64,000 nt of DNA from Pelagibaculum spongiae (lineage in GTDB: Bacteria > Pseudomonadota > Gammaproteobacteria > Enterobacterales > Pelagibaculaceae). The position numbers and the translations under genes are program-made. Under the pieces are notes generated by a model. The model saw nothing but the letters and a program-made list of their open reading frames with translations, did no database searches and was not told the origin of the DNA. Location: positions 51,097-115,096 of the forward strand of contig NZ_QDDL01000013.1 of NCBI RefSeq assembly GCF_003097315.1. Direction: 5' to 3'. This document shows positions 29,349-37,829 of the stretch, one piece after another (within the stretch, counting starts at the first letter, position 1; the number at the start of each line of letters is the position of its first letter).

Positions 29349-29417
29349 TCTGATTTAAAGTTTCTGACTGAAACCCATTCAATAAAAATGAGCATCAAGA
29401 GAATGGTTTTTCCAAGT
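29349..29417 (+). repeat. Right copy of the direct repeat flanking the transposase
   Basis: It matches 28055-28127 over its whole length with scattered differences. The hairpin CCATTC (29375-29380) with GAATGG (29401-29406) differs from the left one by paired changes that keep the stem. Confidence 0.8.
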
Positions 29418-29665
29418 CAAAACAGTAAAATTGCTACCAATAAAATTGCTACCACCCAAAGCCCCAGCGCATTAGAGGCATTCAAAATATATTATTTTGA
29501 TGGTAGCAACATCTCGCTCAGAAGCTGCTACCAGCTCAAGATATCAAAAAAACACTACTAGGAAACCAATAATTTTTATTACTCGCTTATCGTGAATCAA
29601 TATTTTTTATCTTTAGCGGCATGAATGGGTTAAAACTGTGGCTGGCGCTTGTTTTTTTGTACGAA
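29418..29665. other. Non-coding A+T-rich gap
   Basis: No supportable gene. A 71-codon frame from 29346 runs through the right repeat and looks accidental. The motif AAAATTGCTACCA occurs twice in tandem near 29429-29456. Confidence 0.5.
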
Positions 29666-29710
29666 TCCGCCTGCAGGGTGTTGTGATAGCTGAGGATACC
29701 TAATTACATA
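29666..29710 (+). mobile_element. Relic of a group II intron 3' end (domain V/VI part)
   Basis: Twenty-five of 29 bases from 29667 match the reverse strand of the intron end at 63.9 kb (CCGC-TGCAGGGTGTTGTG then GCTGAGG). The following domain VI part is deleted. It abuts ACATAAC, an R'-type integron core sequence read on the minus strand. Confidence 0.5.
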
Positions 29711-29713
29711 ACC

Positions 29714-29757
29714 GCTGTAAATTTTAACGCTTGACTGTCAAACAGCAGCTTTACAGC
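29714..29757 (-). repeat. Hairpin after the orphan cassette gene, possible degenerate attC
   Basis: Exact 8-base arms (29714-29721 and 29750-29757) enclose 28 bases and overlap the stop of the 29751 gene. Together with GTTATGT on the minus strand at 29705-29711 it could be a short attC, but L boxes are not clear; a plain terminator hairpin is the alternative. Confidence 0.4.
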
Positions 29758-30290
29758 TTACCAACTTTATCAATATAGGCGCCGTTGTAGCTTCTGAAAT
29801 AAATGTTGGCATCTATTTTTTCTGAATTTTTATGAGGAAATTCGAATACTACCTTTACTGAACCCGTGTTCTCTTTGACTATTTTAGAAATTCTTTCATA
29901 AAGCTGTTTTTTCTTCTTTACATGTTTATCATATGCAGGGTCGCTTGAAAAAGTTGGAGGCATTCTAGCTATGACGAAAAAATCAGCACTGTTTTTTAAC
30001 GGAAATTTTTCCTTTGGAATAAATATCTGAAATTGACCGTATTCAATATAGTTTATGCTTTTTTCATCCAATATCTCATTTCTATAGTTAGAAGCATTAC
30101 GAGAATAACCTTTTCTTCTCAGACGAACATCTGATGCTAATACCGTATTTTCAGGAGTCAGCGTAAAACTAAAATTTCTAAACGTGAAGCCCTTACTATT
30201 CTTATAAGTATGTACCTTCACCTTCTCATTTGAAAAAGTCAAAGAGCTATATATAACTATGATTATAAATAGAATAATGTTCTTTAACAT
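29751..30290 (-). CDS. Secreted protein of unknown function in an orphan integron cassette
   Basis: I do not recognise this 179-residue protein. Residues 1-20 form a signal peptide or N-terminal anchor (MLKNIILFIIIVIYSSLTFS), and the rest is Lys/Phe/Tyr-rich. The DNA is clearly richer in A+T than the flanking genes, as is usual for cassette genes. An attC-like site lies just before its start on the same strand, so the gene sits where a cassette gene is expected. Confidence 0.65.
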   Translation of the reverse strand: MLKNIILFIIIVIYSSLTFSNEKVKVHTYKNSKGFTFRNFSFTLTPENTVLASDVRLRRKGYSRNASNYRNEILDEKSINYIEYGQFQIFIPKEKFPLKNSADFFVIARMPPTFSSDPAYDKHVKKKKQLYERISKIVKENTGSVKVVFEFPHKNSEKIDANIYFRSYNGAYIDKVGKL

Positions 30291-30315
30291 AACTTCAATC
30301 TCTTTAACTGACGCA

Positions 30316-30390
30316 ACTTAACGTTGTAGCAACACCGATAAGCAAATGAGCCTGTAGCAAAATGCGATCCAGTGCCTGCGAATGTTTTGG
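30316..30390 (-). repeat. attC-like site (orphan)
   Basis: These 75 bases are roughly four-fifths identical to the reverse complement of the attC at 60870-60946, including AGCAACACCG, AGCAAATGAGCCTG and GTGCCTGCGA. On the minus strand the R' box is GTTAAGT (fits GTTRRRY). The R'' box is degenerate because an intron relic follows it. Confidence 0.75.
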
Positions 30391-30401
30391 CGATTATTTA
30401 A

Positions 30402-30436
30402 GAGCTGAGGGCTAGAGACCTTCAGCTACCCGATTA
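30402..30436 (+). mobile_element. Relic of a group II intron domain VI in the R'' box of the orphan attC
   Basis: Thirty-one of 35 bases match the reverse strand of the intron end at 63.9 kb, and the stem of the hairpin is kept. It lies within 15 bases of the R'' end of the attC at 30316-30390, the known insertion place and orientation of group IIC-attC introns. Confidence 0.6.
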
Positions 30437-30452
30437 GCCCGATTAGCCCGAT
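30429..30452 (+). repeat. Triplicated 9-base unit at the intron relic end
   Basis: The last bases of the intron relic, CCCGATTAG, are repeated in tandem two to three times (CCCGATTAG, CCCGATTAG, CCCGATA). Confidence 0.8.
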
Positions 30453-30807
30453 ACTAACTAGCACATATAACCAAACATTTGAAATATAGTAGTTATTAAG
30501 GGTGCTCGATTTACATACTCGAATTGGTGCACCAGGTTTGACATTTTCGGCACTGTACTTATATACAGTTATGTTGCTTGAAGCGTCAGGTATAGCAAGC
30601 GATTCGTCAGGCTAACTATGCTTATGCTACTGAAGCAATCTATTGGCAATAGATCCAACAATTTCTTTCGAAGTTACAATAAAGTAAAGCAAGCCATTAC
30701 AAACCTTCATCTGAAAAGAGAGGACGATTTATGTAATAGCTTGCTTGACTATTCACAGACGCATCTTATCGATAAAAATGCCTGGTAACGGACATTTAAT
30801 AACGAAT
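30453..30807. other. Non-coding gap with a long inverted repeat
   Basis: No gene is seen. An inverted repeat at 30687-30746 has 14-base arms with one mismatch (AAGCAAGC.ATTAC and GTAAT.GCTTGCTT) around 32 bases. It is of attC-like size but lacks recognisable core sites. Confidence 0.5.
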
Positions 30808-32364
30808 TTAACGGCTAATGGTTTCCATTAGATAACCCACCGATTGGTTAAGCTTTTCACTGGCAGTTGCCGTTGATTCTGCTGATTCCTGATTCGCGCC
30901 TGCTGCATCGTTAATCCGCGCTAGGTTTCTGCTCATTTCTTCAGAAATTGCACTTTGTTCTTCTGCAGCGGTGGCAATTCGCTCACTCATTTCACTAATT
31001 TGAGCCACTGCTTTATCAATACCTTGCAAGGCATCGCCCGCTTTAGATACATGCTCGACACTTTCTGATGCCATGCCAGCACCATGTTGCATCGCGTGCA
31101 TTGCGTGTTCGGATTCTTCTTGCAATTTATTAATGGTTTGGCGAATTTCTTCAGTAGAAGTTTGAGTGCGGGTTGCCAATACGCGAACTTCGTCGGCCAC
31201 CACTGCAAAACCTCGGCCTTGCTCACCGGCACGCGCCGCTTCAATTGCAGCGTTTAATGCCAATAAATTAGTTTGTTCGGCAATTGAAGTAATCACTTGC
31301 AGAACATTACCAATTTCACGCGATGCATTACGCAAACCTTCAACTTTTTGCGATGCCTCGATCATGGTATCGGCTAGCTGATTAATACCACTGACCGTGG
31401 TTTCAACAATTTCCCGGCCTTGCATGGTTTCAGTTCGTGCTGCGTGGGTCGCGCCTGAAGTTTCACCCGCGCTGGCTGCGATCTCACGAATTGCCACAGA
31501 GTTCTGGCTAAATGCCACATGAATATTGGTCAGCTCTTTGCTTTGTGCAGCAAGGTTTTGATTAGTTTCATCGGCAATTTTGCATGTTTCACTGGTCAGC
31601 TGATTTAACGACGTGACTTCATTGGCAACGCGACCAAACAAGGTTCTGACCTTGGCAGTTAACATTTGATTGGCCATGCGCATTCTTGCTGGCTCATCAT
31701 TACGGCCAAAATATAAAAGGTTCAACGCAGGATTATTTACCAATTCCATTGCTGATTTTTCATATTTGCGCATCGGCGCAAACGCAATATTGGCTAGGCT
31801 AGCTGCTGCAATCACGCTAACAAAACTGGTAAGCAATACCGGCAATAACTCACCACTTCCTAACCAGAATCCGGCTAGAGGCGCAAAACCTGCAACAATA
31901 ATTAATGAAGAAATTTTTGCTTGTAAAGAAACCCCTCTTAAACCAAAAGTTTTTGGCGGATTCCACATCATTTCGTAGAATTTTTCTGCCCTAATCTTTT
32001 CATCTTCGGTTGCGACGCAGCGAACTGATTGATAACCAATTACCCGGCCATGCTCCAAAATAGGCGTCACATAGGCATTGACCCAATAATGATCACCATT
32101 TTTACAACGGTTTTTAACCACGCCTAACCAAGAGCGGCCGGCTTTAAGCTCACTCCACATGTTGGAAAAAACCACCGGTGGGATATCAGGATGGCGCACA
32201 ATATTATGTGCTGCGCCGATTAATTCTTCCTGGGAGAATCCGCAAATGCGACAAAAGTGTTCATTAGCAAAGGTGACCCGGCCCTTTAGATCGGTCGTTG
32301 AGATCAATAAATCATCTTCACCGAATAGGACTTCTTTTTGGGTAACTGGCAGGTTTTTTTTCAT
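30808..32364 (-). CDS. Aer-like PAS-domain methyl-accepting chemotaxis protein
   Basis: The 518-residue receptor has an N-terminal PAS domain of the Aer redox-sensor type ([27 protein letters not shown] and the [10 protein letters not shown] loop near residue 57). Two hydrophobic segments lie at about 150-195. The signalling domain carries the invariant hairpin [32 protein letters not shown]. It probably senses energy state via FAD and signals to CheA. It is encoded alone, without che genes. A hairpin at 32375-32409 lies just before the start. Confidence 0.95.
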   Translation of the reverse strand: MKKNLPVTQKEVLFGEDDLLISTTDLKGRVTFANEHFCRICGFSQEELIGAAHNIVRHPDIPPVVFSNMWSELKAGRSWLGVVKNRCKNGDHYWVNAYVTPILEHGRVIGYQSVRCVATEDEKIRAEKFYEMMWNPPKTFGLRGVSLQAKISSLIIVAGFAPLAGFWLGSGELLPVLLTSFVSVIAAASLANIAFAPMRKYEKSAMELVNNPALNLLYFGRNDEPARMRMANQMLTAKVRTLFGRVANEVTSLNQLTSETCKIADETNQNLAAQSKELTNIHVAFSQNSVAIREIAASAGETSGATHAARTETMQGREIVETTVSGINQLADTMIEASQKVEGLRNASREIGNVLQVITSIAEQTNLLALNAAIEAARAGEQGRGFAVVADEVRVLATRTQTSTEEIRQTINKLQEESEHAMHAMQHGAGMASESVEHVSKAGDALQGIDKAVAQISEMSERIATAAEEQSAISEEMSRNLARINDAAGANQESAESTATASEKLNQSVGYLMETISR

Positions 32365-32374
32365 GCCAAATGCT

Positions 32375-32409
32375 CTCGAGTACGATGTTATAGTTGCTAT
32401 CGACTCGAG
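32375..32409 (-). promoter_or_regulatory. Hairpin in the leader of the chemoreceptor gene
   Basis: CTCGAGTACGAT pairs with ATCGACTCGAG with a single bulge, ending 11 bases before the start codon. It could mask the ribosome site (GAGAG). Confidence 0.5.
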
Positions 32410-32510
32410 CAGTAAAAGCTTGAGTGATATAGATCAACAAGATGGCTTTGTGGGTTATCAATTTGTTATGACATTTAAGGTGTCACACAAATAAACATAG
32501 CGTGCCAGCA

Positions 32511-33515
32511 CTACAGGCTAATTTCACCTACCAGGTTGGTTCGCATCATTTCAATGACCTGCTCTCTAGTTAAACCTTGGGAGAACAAAAAATGTAATTT
32601 GCAAAACGCTGCTTCTGGTGTCATATCTCCACCAGAAATGACGCCTACTTCGGCTAAAGCAGTACCTGCGGCATAGCTATCTTGAACCACAGCGCCTTTT
32701 AAACACTGGGTCAGATTAACAATCAACTTGCCTTGATCGGTCAAAGATTTTAATGCTGCTAGAAATTCTGAAGATTCCGGTCCATTTCCTGCGCCGTAAG
32801 TATGTAAGATGATTGCTTTAGCTGGCATATCAGCTGCTTTAAGAATCCACTGCGGAGAAATACCCGGAAATAATGGCAATAGCATTGCTAAAGGCTCAGG
32901 CTGGCAAGTTAAATCAAACTGGGGCTTATCGGAGGCTTTTAGCAAAGTAGCATTGAGTTGTAATTTAATATCTAGCCTGCCTAACCAACCAAAGTTAGGG
33001 CTATCGAATGCATCCATATGCCATGCATTTAATTTTCTGGCTCGATTACCACGTAATACTCGACCATTAAAATAAAGGCAGACTTCGGCAATTTGGTCAT
33101 TTGCTGCCAAGGTTAATGCACCGACAATATTTTCAACCGCATCGGTTCGACTCCGGCATAGTGGTATTTGCGAGCCAGTAACAATTACCGGTTTGCTCAG
33201 ACCTTGCAGCATAAATGACAGCATTGAAGCGGTGTAAGCCATGGTATCGGTGCCGTGCAGCACTACAAAACCATCATATTGAGCGTAGTTTTTTGAAATA
33301 TCAGTCGCTATCTGGGCCCAGTTTTCTGGCTGAATATTACTGGAGTCAATCAGCGTCTGGTATTCCAACAGTTCAAATTGAGGCAAATCAGATAACGATG
33401 CAGCAGGGATTTTTTGATTAATTAATTCAAGCATATTGCCTGCAGGCGCATATCCTCGATCAGTCGGCTGCATGCCAATTGTTCCGCCAGTATAAATCAC
33501 CAAAACTTTATTCAT
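32511..33515 (-). CDS. ansA: Type I (cytoplasmic) L-asparaginase
   Basis: The enzyme hydrolyses L-asparagine to aspartate and ammonia. Thr of the first active-site motif is in YTGGTIGM (residues 8-15), and the second motif is VLHGTDTMAYTASML with the Thr-Asp pair. There is no signal peptide, and 334 residues fit the cytoplasmic AnsA type. It has its own promoter region and is followed on the complementary side by the chemoreceptor gene. Confidence 0.94.
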   Translation of the reverse strand: MNKVLVIYTGGTIGMQPTDRGYAPAGNMLELINQKIPAASLSDLPQFELLEYQTLIDSSNIQPENWAQIATDISKNYAQYDGFVVLHGTDTMAYTASMLSFMLQGLSKPVIVTGSQIPLCRSRTDAVENIVGALTLAANDQIAEVCLYFNGRVLRGNRARKLNAWHMDAFDSPNFGWLGRLDIKLQLNATLLKASDKPQFDLTCQPEPLAMLLPLFPGISPQWILKAADMPAKAIILHTYGAGNGPESSEFLAALKSLTDQGKLIVNLTQCLKGAVVQDSYAAGTALAEVGVISGGDMTPEAAFCKLHFLFSQGLTREQVIEMMRTNLVGEISL

Positions 33516-33587
33516 ATTTCCCTCTGAATTTCGCTGTAATTTACTTCTAATAACGATTTAGTTAGTTAACTGATTTTTTAGACGCAT

Positions 33588-33617
33588 CAAAAATGGCCGC
33601 GTTTTGCGGCCATTTTA
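33588..33617. terminator. Bidirectional terminator between ppiC-like and ansA genes
   Basis: Perfect 11-base arms AAAATGGCCGC and GCGGCCATTTT with loop GTTTT. Confidence 0.9.
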
Positions 33618-33668
33618 ACAATCTAAAAAAGAAGATTGCTAACAATAATCAAGTAATCCTCAACCTGA

Positions 33669-33950
33669 TTAGTCAGTGCGGCTAGTCACTTCTAACAAGT
33701 GAAAGCCAAACTGAGTCTTCACTGGGCCCTGAACTGTTTTCACTGGAGCAGAGAAGACAACTTCATCAAACTCAGGAACCATCATTCCTGGTCCGAATTC
33801 GCCCAAGTCACCGCCTTGACGGCCCGATGGACACTGGGAATGCTCTTTTGCCAATTCGGCAAAATCAGCACCACCTTCAATTTGACTTTTCAAGTCTTGA
33901 CATGTTTCTTCAGTGGTAACCAAAATGTGACGTGCGCTAGCATTTGCCAT
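33669..33950 (-). CDS. ppiC: Parvulin-type peptidyl-prolyl isomerase
   Basis: The 93-residue single-domain parvulin matches PpiC: ASARHILV with the active-site His, FAELAKEHSQCPSGRQGGDLG, and a C-terminal VKTQFGFHLLEV. The start at 33950 gives the usual PpiC length; a longer frame from 34040 would add 30 residues without support. It acts in the cytoplasm in folding. Confidence 0.94.
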   Translation of the reverse strand: MANASARHILVTTEETCQDLKSQIEGGADFAELAKEHSQCPSGRQGGDLGEFGPGMMVPEFDEVVFSAPVKTVQGPVKTQFGFHLLEVTSRTD

Positions 33951-34239
33951 AGTATCGCTTCCGTTGGTAGGTAATATGATTGAGTCGTCAGCCGATAATA
34001 GCCGATCAATCTCACTTTTGCTTCTGTTTGGCTGCAACAATTGACGGTTGAAAGTGTCGATATTCGCAAGCCATTCTGGTTAGGTAATTTTTTTTACCAG
34101 CAATAGAACAATGATCGCCAGATCTAGCTAATCCAGCGCTCTTGAGGCACCAGTTAACCGTTTGTTTGCTGCAAGCGGGCCAAACTATCTGTTATGTTCT
34201 ATATCAAATAATCTGTTCATACACCCATATAGGCGCTAC

Positions 34240-34989
34240 ATGAAACCATTCACTCGACTGCTTAATCGCATGATTCTGATTTCTTCTCTGTTGCTACCTA
34301 ACTTATTACAAGCAGCAGAGCTAGATTGGCAAATCTATGATCAATTGCTGAAGCAGCACATTACTAGCGGCACAAAAGATGGGATTAAACTGAACCTTGT
34401 TGATTACTCGGCAATCGCTAAAGATCCCAAATATCAGCAAGCGCTCGACCAGTTACAACAATATCCACTAGAAAACCTTAAAACGCCCGCTGAAAAACAA
34501 GCTTTCTACATTAATGCTTACAACTTACTGACGCTGAAAATGATGGTTAGCAACTGGCCGGTTGATAGCATTCGCGACATTGGTAATTTCTTCAGCCCTG
34601 TTTGGAAAAAAACCATTGGTACGCTCGGTGGCAAGTCAGTCACTCTGGATCAAATTGAACACAAAATTCTTCGTCCAATGGGCGACCCAAGAGTGCATAT
34701 GGCGATTGTTTGCGCTTCAATTAGCTGCCCAGATTTAAGACCTGAGGCATACACGGCCATTAAACTGGAAAATCAATTAGATGATCAAACCAAAAGTTTT
34801 GTTGCGAACAACTTAAAAGGCGTAAAGGTTAACGGTTTAAAAGTTACGCCTTCGAAGATTTTTGATTGGTTCGAAGAAGACTTCAAAAAAACTGGTGTTC
34901 TGCAATTTATCAAACAATATCGACCACTTGAAAAAGAGTCTCGACTGGTAAGTAACTTAAAATATAACTGGAAACATAACGGGAACTAG
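34240..34989 (+). CDS. DUF547 domain protein, exported
   Basis: The 249-residue protein has a signal peptide (MKPFTRLLNRM to about LLQAAE) and a DUF547 domain. Typical blocks are AEKQAFYINAYNLLTLKM, LDQIEHKILRP and the VHMAIVCASISCPDLRPEAY segment. Function of the family is unknown. The start at 34240 places the signal peptide at the N-terminus; an ATG at 34162 would put 26 residues before it. Confidence 0.9.
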   Translation: MKPFTRLLNRMILISSLLLPNLLQAAELDWQIYDQLLKQHITSGTKDGIKLNLVDYSAIAKDPKYQQALDQLQQYPLENLKTPAEKQAFYINAYNLLTLKMMVSNWPVDSIRDIGNFFSPVWKKTIGTLGGKSVTLDQIEHKILRPMGDPRVHMAIVCASISCPDLRPEAYTAIKLENQLDDQTKSFVANNLKGVKVNGLKVTPSKIFDWFEEDFKKTGVLQFIKQYRPLEKESRLVSNLKYNWKHNGN

Positions 34990-35186
34990 CCTTGCTACTG
35001 CTTAGTACTCAATGCATGAGTTATCTCATAACTAGAGATACTCATGCATTTTATACTGATACCCTGATGGGTCTTCGACAGAAGTTAAACAGGCAAAGTT
35101 AATCGATAGTAAAGAGGCTATTTAATCGTTCTCTTATAGCTATCAATAGCCTGATTTTATTAGATAATTAAAGGTTTAGCATTGCC

Positions 35187-37073
35187 ATGCAGCTGGTTGA
35201 GATTTCAAGATTTTTAAAAAGCTACCCTCCTTTTGATGGTTTATCTGAAGAAGCTTTAGAACGACTAGCCAGCAGCGCTGAGATTAGCTACGTTCGATCT
35301 GGAGCTGATATTCTTCAATACGGCGACCCGATTCAAGATTTATATGTGATCCGCAGTGGCTCTGTTGAAGTATTTCGCCGCAATGGTGATTTACATAATC
35401 GGCTAGATGCTGGCGATATTTTTGGCCAAATGGGATTAATGATGAATGGCCGGGTGCGTTTTCCGGTTCGGGCAATGGAAGACACATTGCTTTATTGCTT
35501 CCCTAGAAGTATTTATCATGAATATTGTGATAACTATGATGTTTTTTCAGATTTCTTTGAATCGGAAGGCAGCACGTTACTTCGGCAAACATTATCTAAT
35601 CAGTCAGATAGCAACGACCTAACCACCGTTAAAATTAAATCGCTAATCACTCGCGATGCAGTAACCATATCAGCTGAAGCCGATATCGTTACGCTCTCAA
35701 AACTAATGACCGATGAACGTGTCTCTTATGTTTTGATTGTCGACGAGCAACCAGATGATGCCGAAATATGGGAACAAGACAGTCAAATCATCGGCATAGT
35801 CACCGACCATGATTTACGCAGTAAAGTTTTAGCGCACCAATTACCCTACAACACCAAAGTTGGCGAGGTGATGACCACTGACCTGACGGTATTAGATGAA
35901 AACGCGTATGTTTATGAAGCCACTTTAAAAATGCTCCGTGAAGGTGTTCATCACTTACCAGTCGTTCGAACCAATAATACGCTCGCGGTTATTTCTCTTA
36001 CCGATATTGTTCAGCATGAATCGCAAAGCAGCTTGCTGTTTGTTCGTAGTATCGCCACTCAAGCCAATATTGAAGAGCTAGCAAAACTCTCGGAACAACT
36101 GCCTAATATATTTGTACGCATGGTCAATGAAGATGCCAATTCCCATATGATCGGTTCAGCGATGGCGGTTATTGGCCGGGCAATTAAACAAAGATTATTA
36201 GAATTGGCAGAAGAACAACTAGGCGCGCCACCGATCCCTTATTGCTTTATGGCATTGGGCGCAATGGCCAGAGATGAACAGTTGATTGTCACTGACCAAG
36301 ACAACGCAATTATTCTTGATAATAGCTACCAAGAAGAACTGCACGGCGAATACTTTGATCAATTATCGCAACTGGTTTGTGATGGATTAGATAAATGCGG
36401 TTATTGCTATTGTACTGGTGACATAATGGCCAGCAACCCTGAGTGGCGCCTAACACTTCAGCAGTGGCGAGATTTATTTACTGACTGGATTGAAAAACCA
36501 TCGCCCAAAGCTCTATTGCATAGCTCGATATTTTTTGATCTAGATGGCGTTTGGGGACAAGAAAAATGGGCACGTCATTTATCATTATTTATTGCTAGAA
36601 AAACCAGAAACTCTCCACGTTTTCTCAGTCATCTGGCAAGAAACGCATTGAATCGAACTCCGCCACTCGGTTTTTTTAAAGGCTTTGTTATGGAACAAGA
36701 CGGCCAACATAAAAAATCGATCAACCTTAAACGCCGTGGTACTGCGCCATTAACCGATGTTATTCGAGTTCATGCCCTAGCGGTTGGCTCGACTATTCAA
36801 AATTCATTTGAACGACTAGATGATGTAGCCAAAGCAAATGTACTACCTTCGGGAAAGGCACAAGATTTAAGTGATGCGCTGGAATATATCTCTATGGTGC
36901 GAATTCGACACCAAGCAGCCGATATTGAACGGGGCGATACGCCGGATAATAATATCGAGCCAGATAATCTTTCGACCTTTGAACGAAAAAATCTAAAAGA
37001 AGCGTTTCAAGTGCTTGACCGATCTCAAAGCTATCTAAAATTCTGTTATCCAAGCAAAAAGAACAACTTATAA
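35187..37073 (+). CDS. cNMP-binding / CBS-pair / DUF294 nucleotidyltransferase-like signalling protein
   Basis: The order of domains is a cyclic-nucleotide-binding beta-roll (residues 10-125), a CBS pair (about 150-285), a DUF294 putative nucleotidyltransferase domain (about 300-440, with FMALGAMARDEQLIVTDQDNAIIL) and its C-terminal partner domain. This layout is a known bacterial signalling protein. The GAMAR-E...DQD pattern retains nucleotidyltransferase-type acidic residues. The exonuclease gene follows after 3 bases, so they are co-transcribed. Confidence 0.92.
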   Translation: MQLVEISRFLKSYPPFDGLSEEALERLASSAEISYVRSGADILQYGDPIQDLYVIRSGSVEVFRRNGDLHNRLDAGDIFGQMGLMMNGRVRFPVRAMEDTLLYCFPRSIYHEYCDNYDVFSDFFESEGSTLLRQTLSNQSDSNDLTTVKIKSLITRDAVTISAEADIVTLSKLMTDERVSYVLIVDEQPDDAEIWEQDSQIIGIVTDHDLRSKVLAHQLPYNTKVGEVMTTDLTVLDENAYVYEATLKMLREGVHHLPVVRTNNTLAVISLTDIVQHESQSSLLFVRSIATQANIEELAKLSEQLPNIFVRMVNEDANSHMIGSAMAVIGRAIKQRLLELAEEQLGAPPIPYCFMALGAMARDEQLIVTDQDNAIILDNSYQEELHGEYFDQLSQLVCDGLDKCGYCYCTGDIMASNPEWRLTLQQWRDLFTDWIEKPSPKALLHSSIFFDLDGVWGQEKWARHLSLFIARKTRNSPRFLSHLARNALNRTPPLGFFKGFVMEQDGQHKKSINLKRRGTAPLTDVIRVHALAVGSTIQNSFERLDDVAKANVLPSGKAQDLSDALEYISMVRIRHQAADIERGDTPDNNIEPDNLSTFERKNLKEAFQVLDRSQSYLKFCYPSKKNNL

Positions 37074-37076
37074 CCC

Positions 37077-37784
37077 ATGAAGAAAAAACAATGGAATAGC
37101 CAGTTTTCTAAGCTACAAATTTCAGCCGCAGACCAACGGCTGAAAGATTACTATGCCGCTGGAATTGTTGCTGCCGATGTACCCTTAAACCAGCTTTCAA
37201 TGGTGGCGCTGGATTTTGAAACCAGTGGTTTAGATCCAGTAAATAATGAAATCATCAGCATTGGGCTAGTGCCTTTTACTCTAGATAGAATTTTCATCAG
37301 TGAGGCAATGGAATGGTTGGTAAAACCCAGCCAACCGATGCAGGATGATTCTGTCATTATTCATGGCATTACTCATAATGCGTTAGAAGATGCACCTGAT
37401 TTTAACGATATTTTAGAAGACTTTTTAAAGGCACTTGAGGGGAAAATTGTCGTGGTGCACTGCAGGGCAATAGAAAGAAACTTTATAACCCACGCACTAC
37501 TTGAGCTGGTAGGAGAGTCTCTCGCTTTTCCTGTTATTGACACCATGGAAGTCGAATCTCAAGCACTGTTACAACGCAAAGGTTTAATTGGGCGCTGGCT
37601 TAAACGTAATCAGCCCCAAGAATCATTGCGGTTGCAAGAATGTCGTCATCGTTACAACTTGCCAACCTACCAACCACACCATGCATTAACCGATGCGATT
37701 GCCACCGCCGAGTTATTTCAAGCCCAAGCGGTTCATCACTTTCCAGAACATCAAGTAATCGGCAAAATATGGCATGACGATTAA
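37077..37784 (+). CDS. DEDD 3'-5' exonuclease (DNA polymerase III epsilon type)
   Basis: The 235-residue exonuclease has ExoI ALDFETSGLD (Asp-Glu), an ExoII-like region VVHCRAIERNFI, and ExoIII HHALTDAIATAELF (His and Asp) of the DEDDh class. It is not DnaQ itself, which is different in N-terminus; it is the exonuclease habitually found beside cNMP/CBS/DUF294 proteins. Confidence 0.9.
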   Translation: MKKKQWNSQFSKLQISAADQRLKDYYAAGIVAADVPLNQLSMVALDFETSGLDPVNNEIISIGLVPFTLDRIFISEAMEWLVKPSQPMQDDSVIIHGITHNALEDAPDFNDILEDFLKALEGKIVVVHCRAIERNFITHALLELVGESLAFPVIDTMEVESQALLQRKGLIGRWLKRNQPQESLRLQECRHRYNLPTYQPHHALTDAIATAELFQAQAVHHFPEHQVIGKIWHDD

Positions 37785-37787
37785 CAC

Positions 37788-37809
37788 GCTCCCGCTAATA
37801 AGCGGGAGC
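37788..37809. terminator. Hairpin between the exonuclease and BCCT genes
   Basis: Perfect arms GCTCCCGCT and AGCGGGAGC around AATA, placed between two convergent stops. Confidence 0.8.
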
Positions 37810-37829
37810 ACGCTACTATTTACGCTTGG

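Noticed and set aside
29346..29561. 71-codon frame after the transposase
   Set aside because: It runs through the direct repeat and a tandem repeat and has no coding character.
29705..29757. Complete attC after the orphan cassette gene
   Set aside because: Only an R'-like core and an 8-base stem could be found; no clear R'' or L boxes, so it is reported only as a possible degenerate site.
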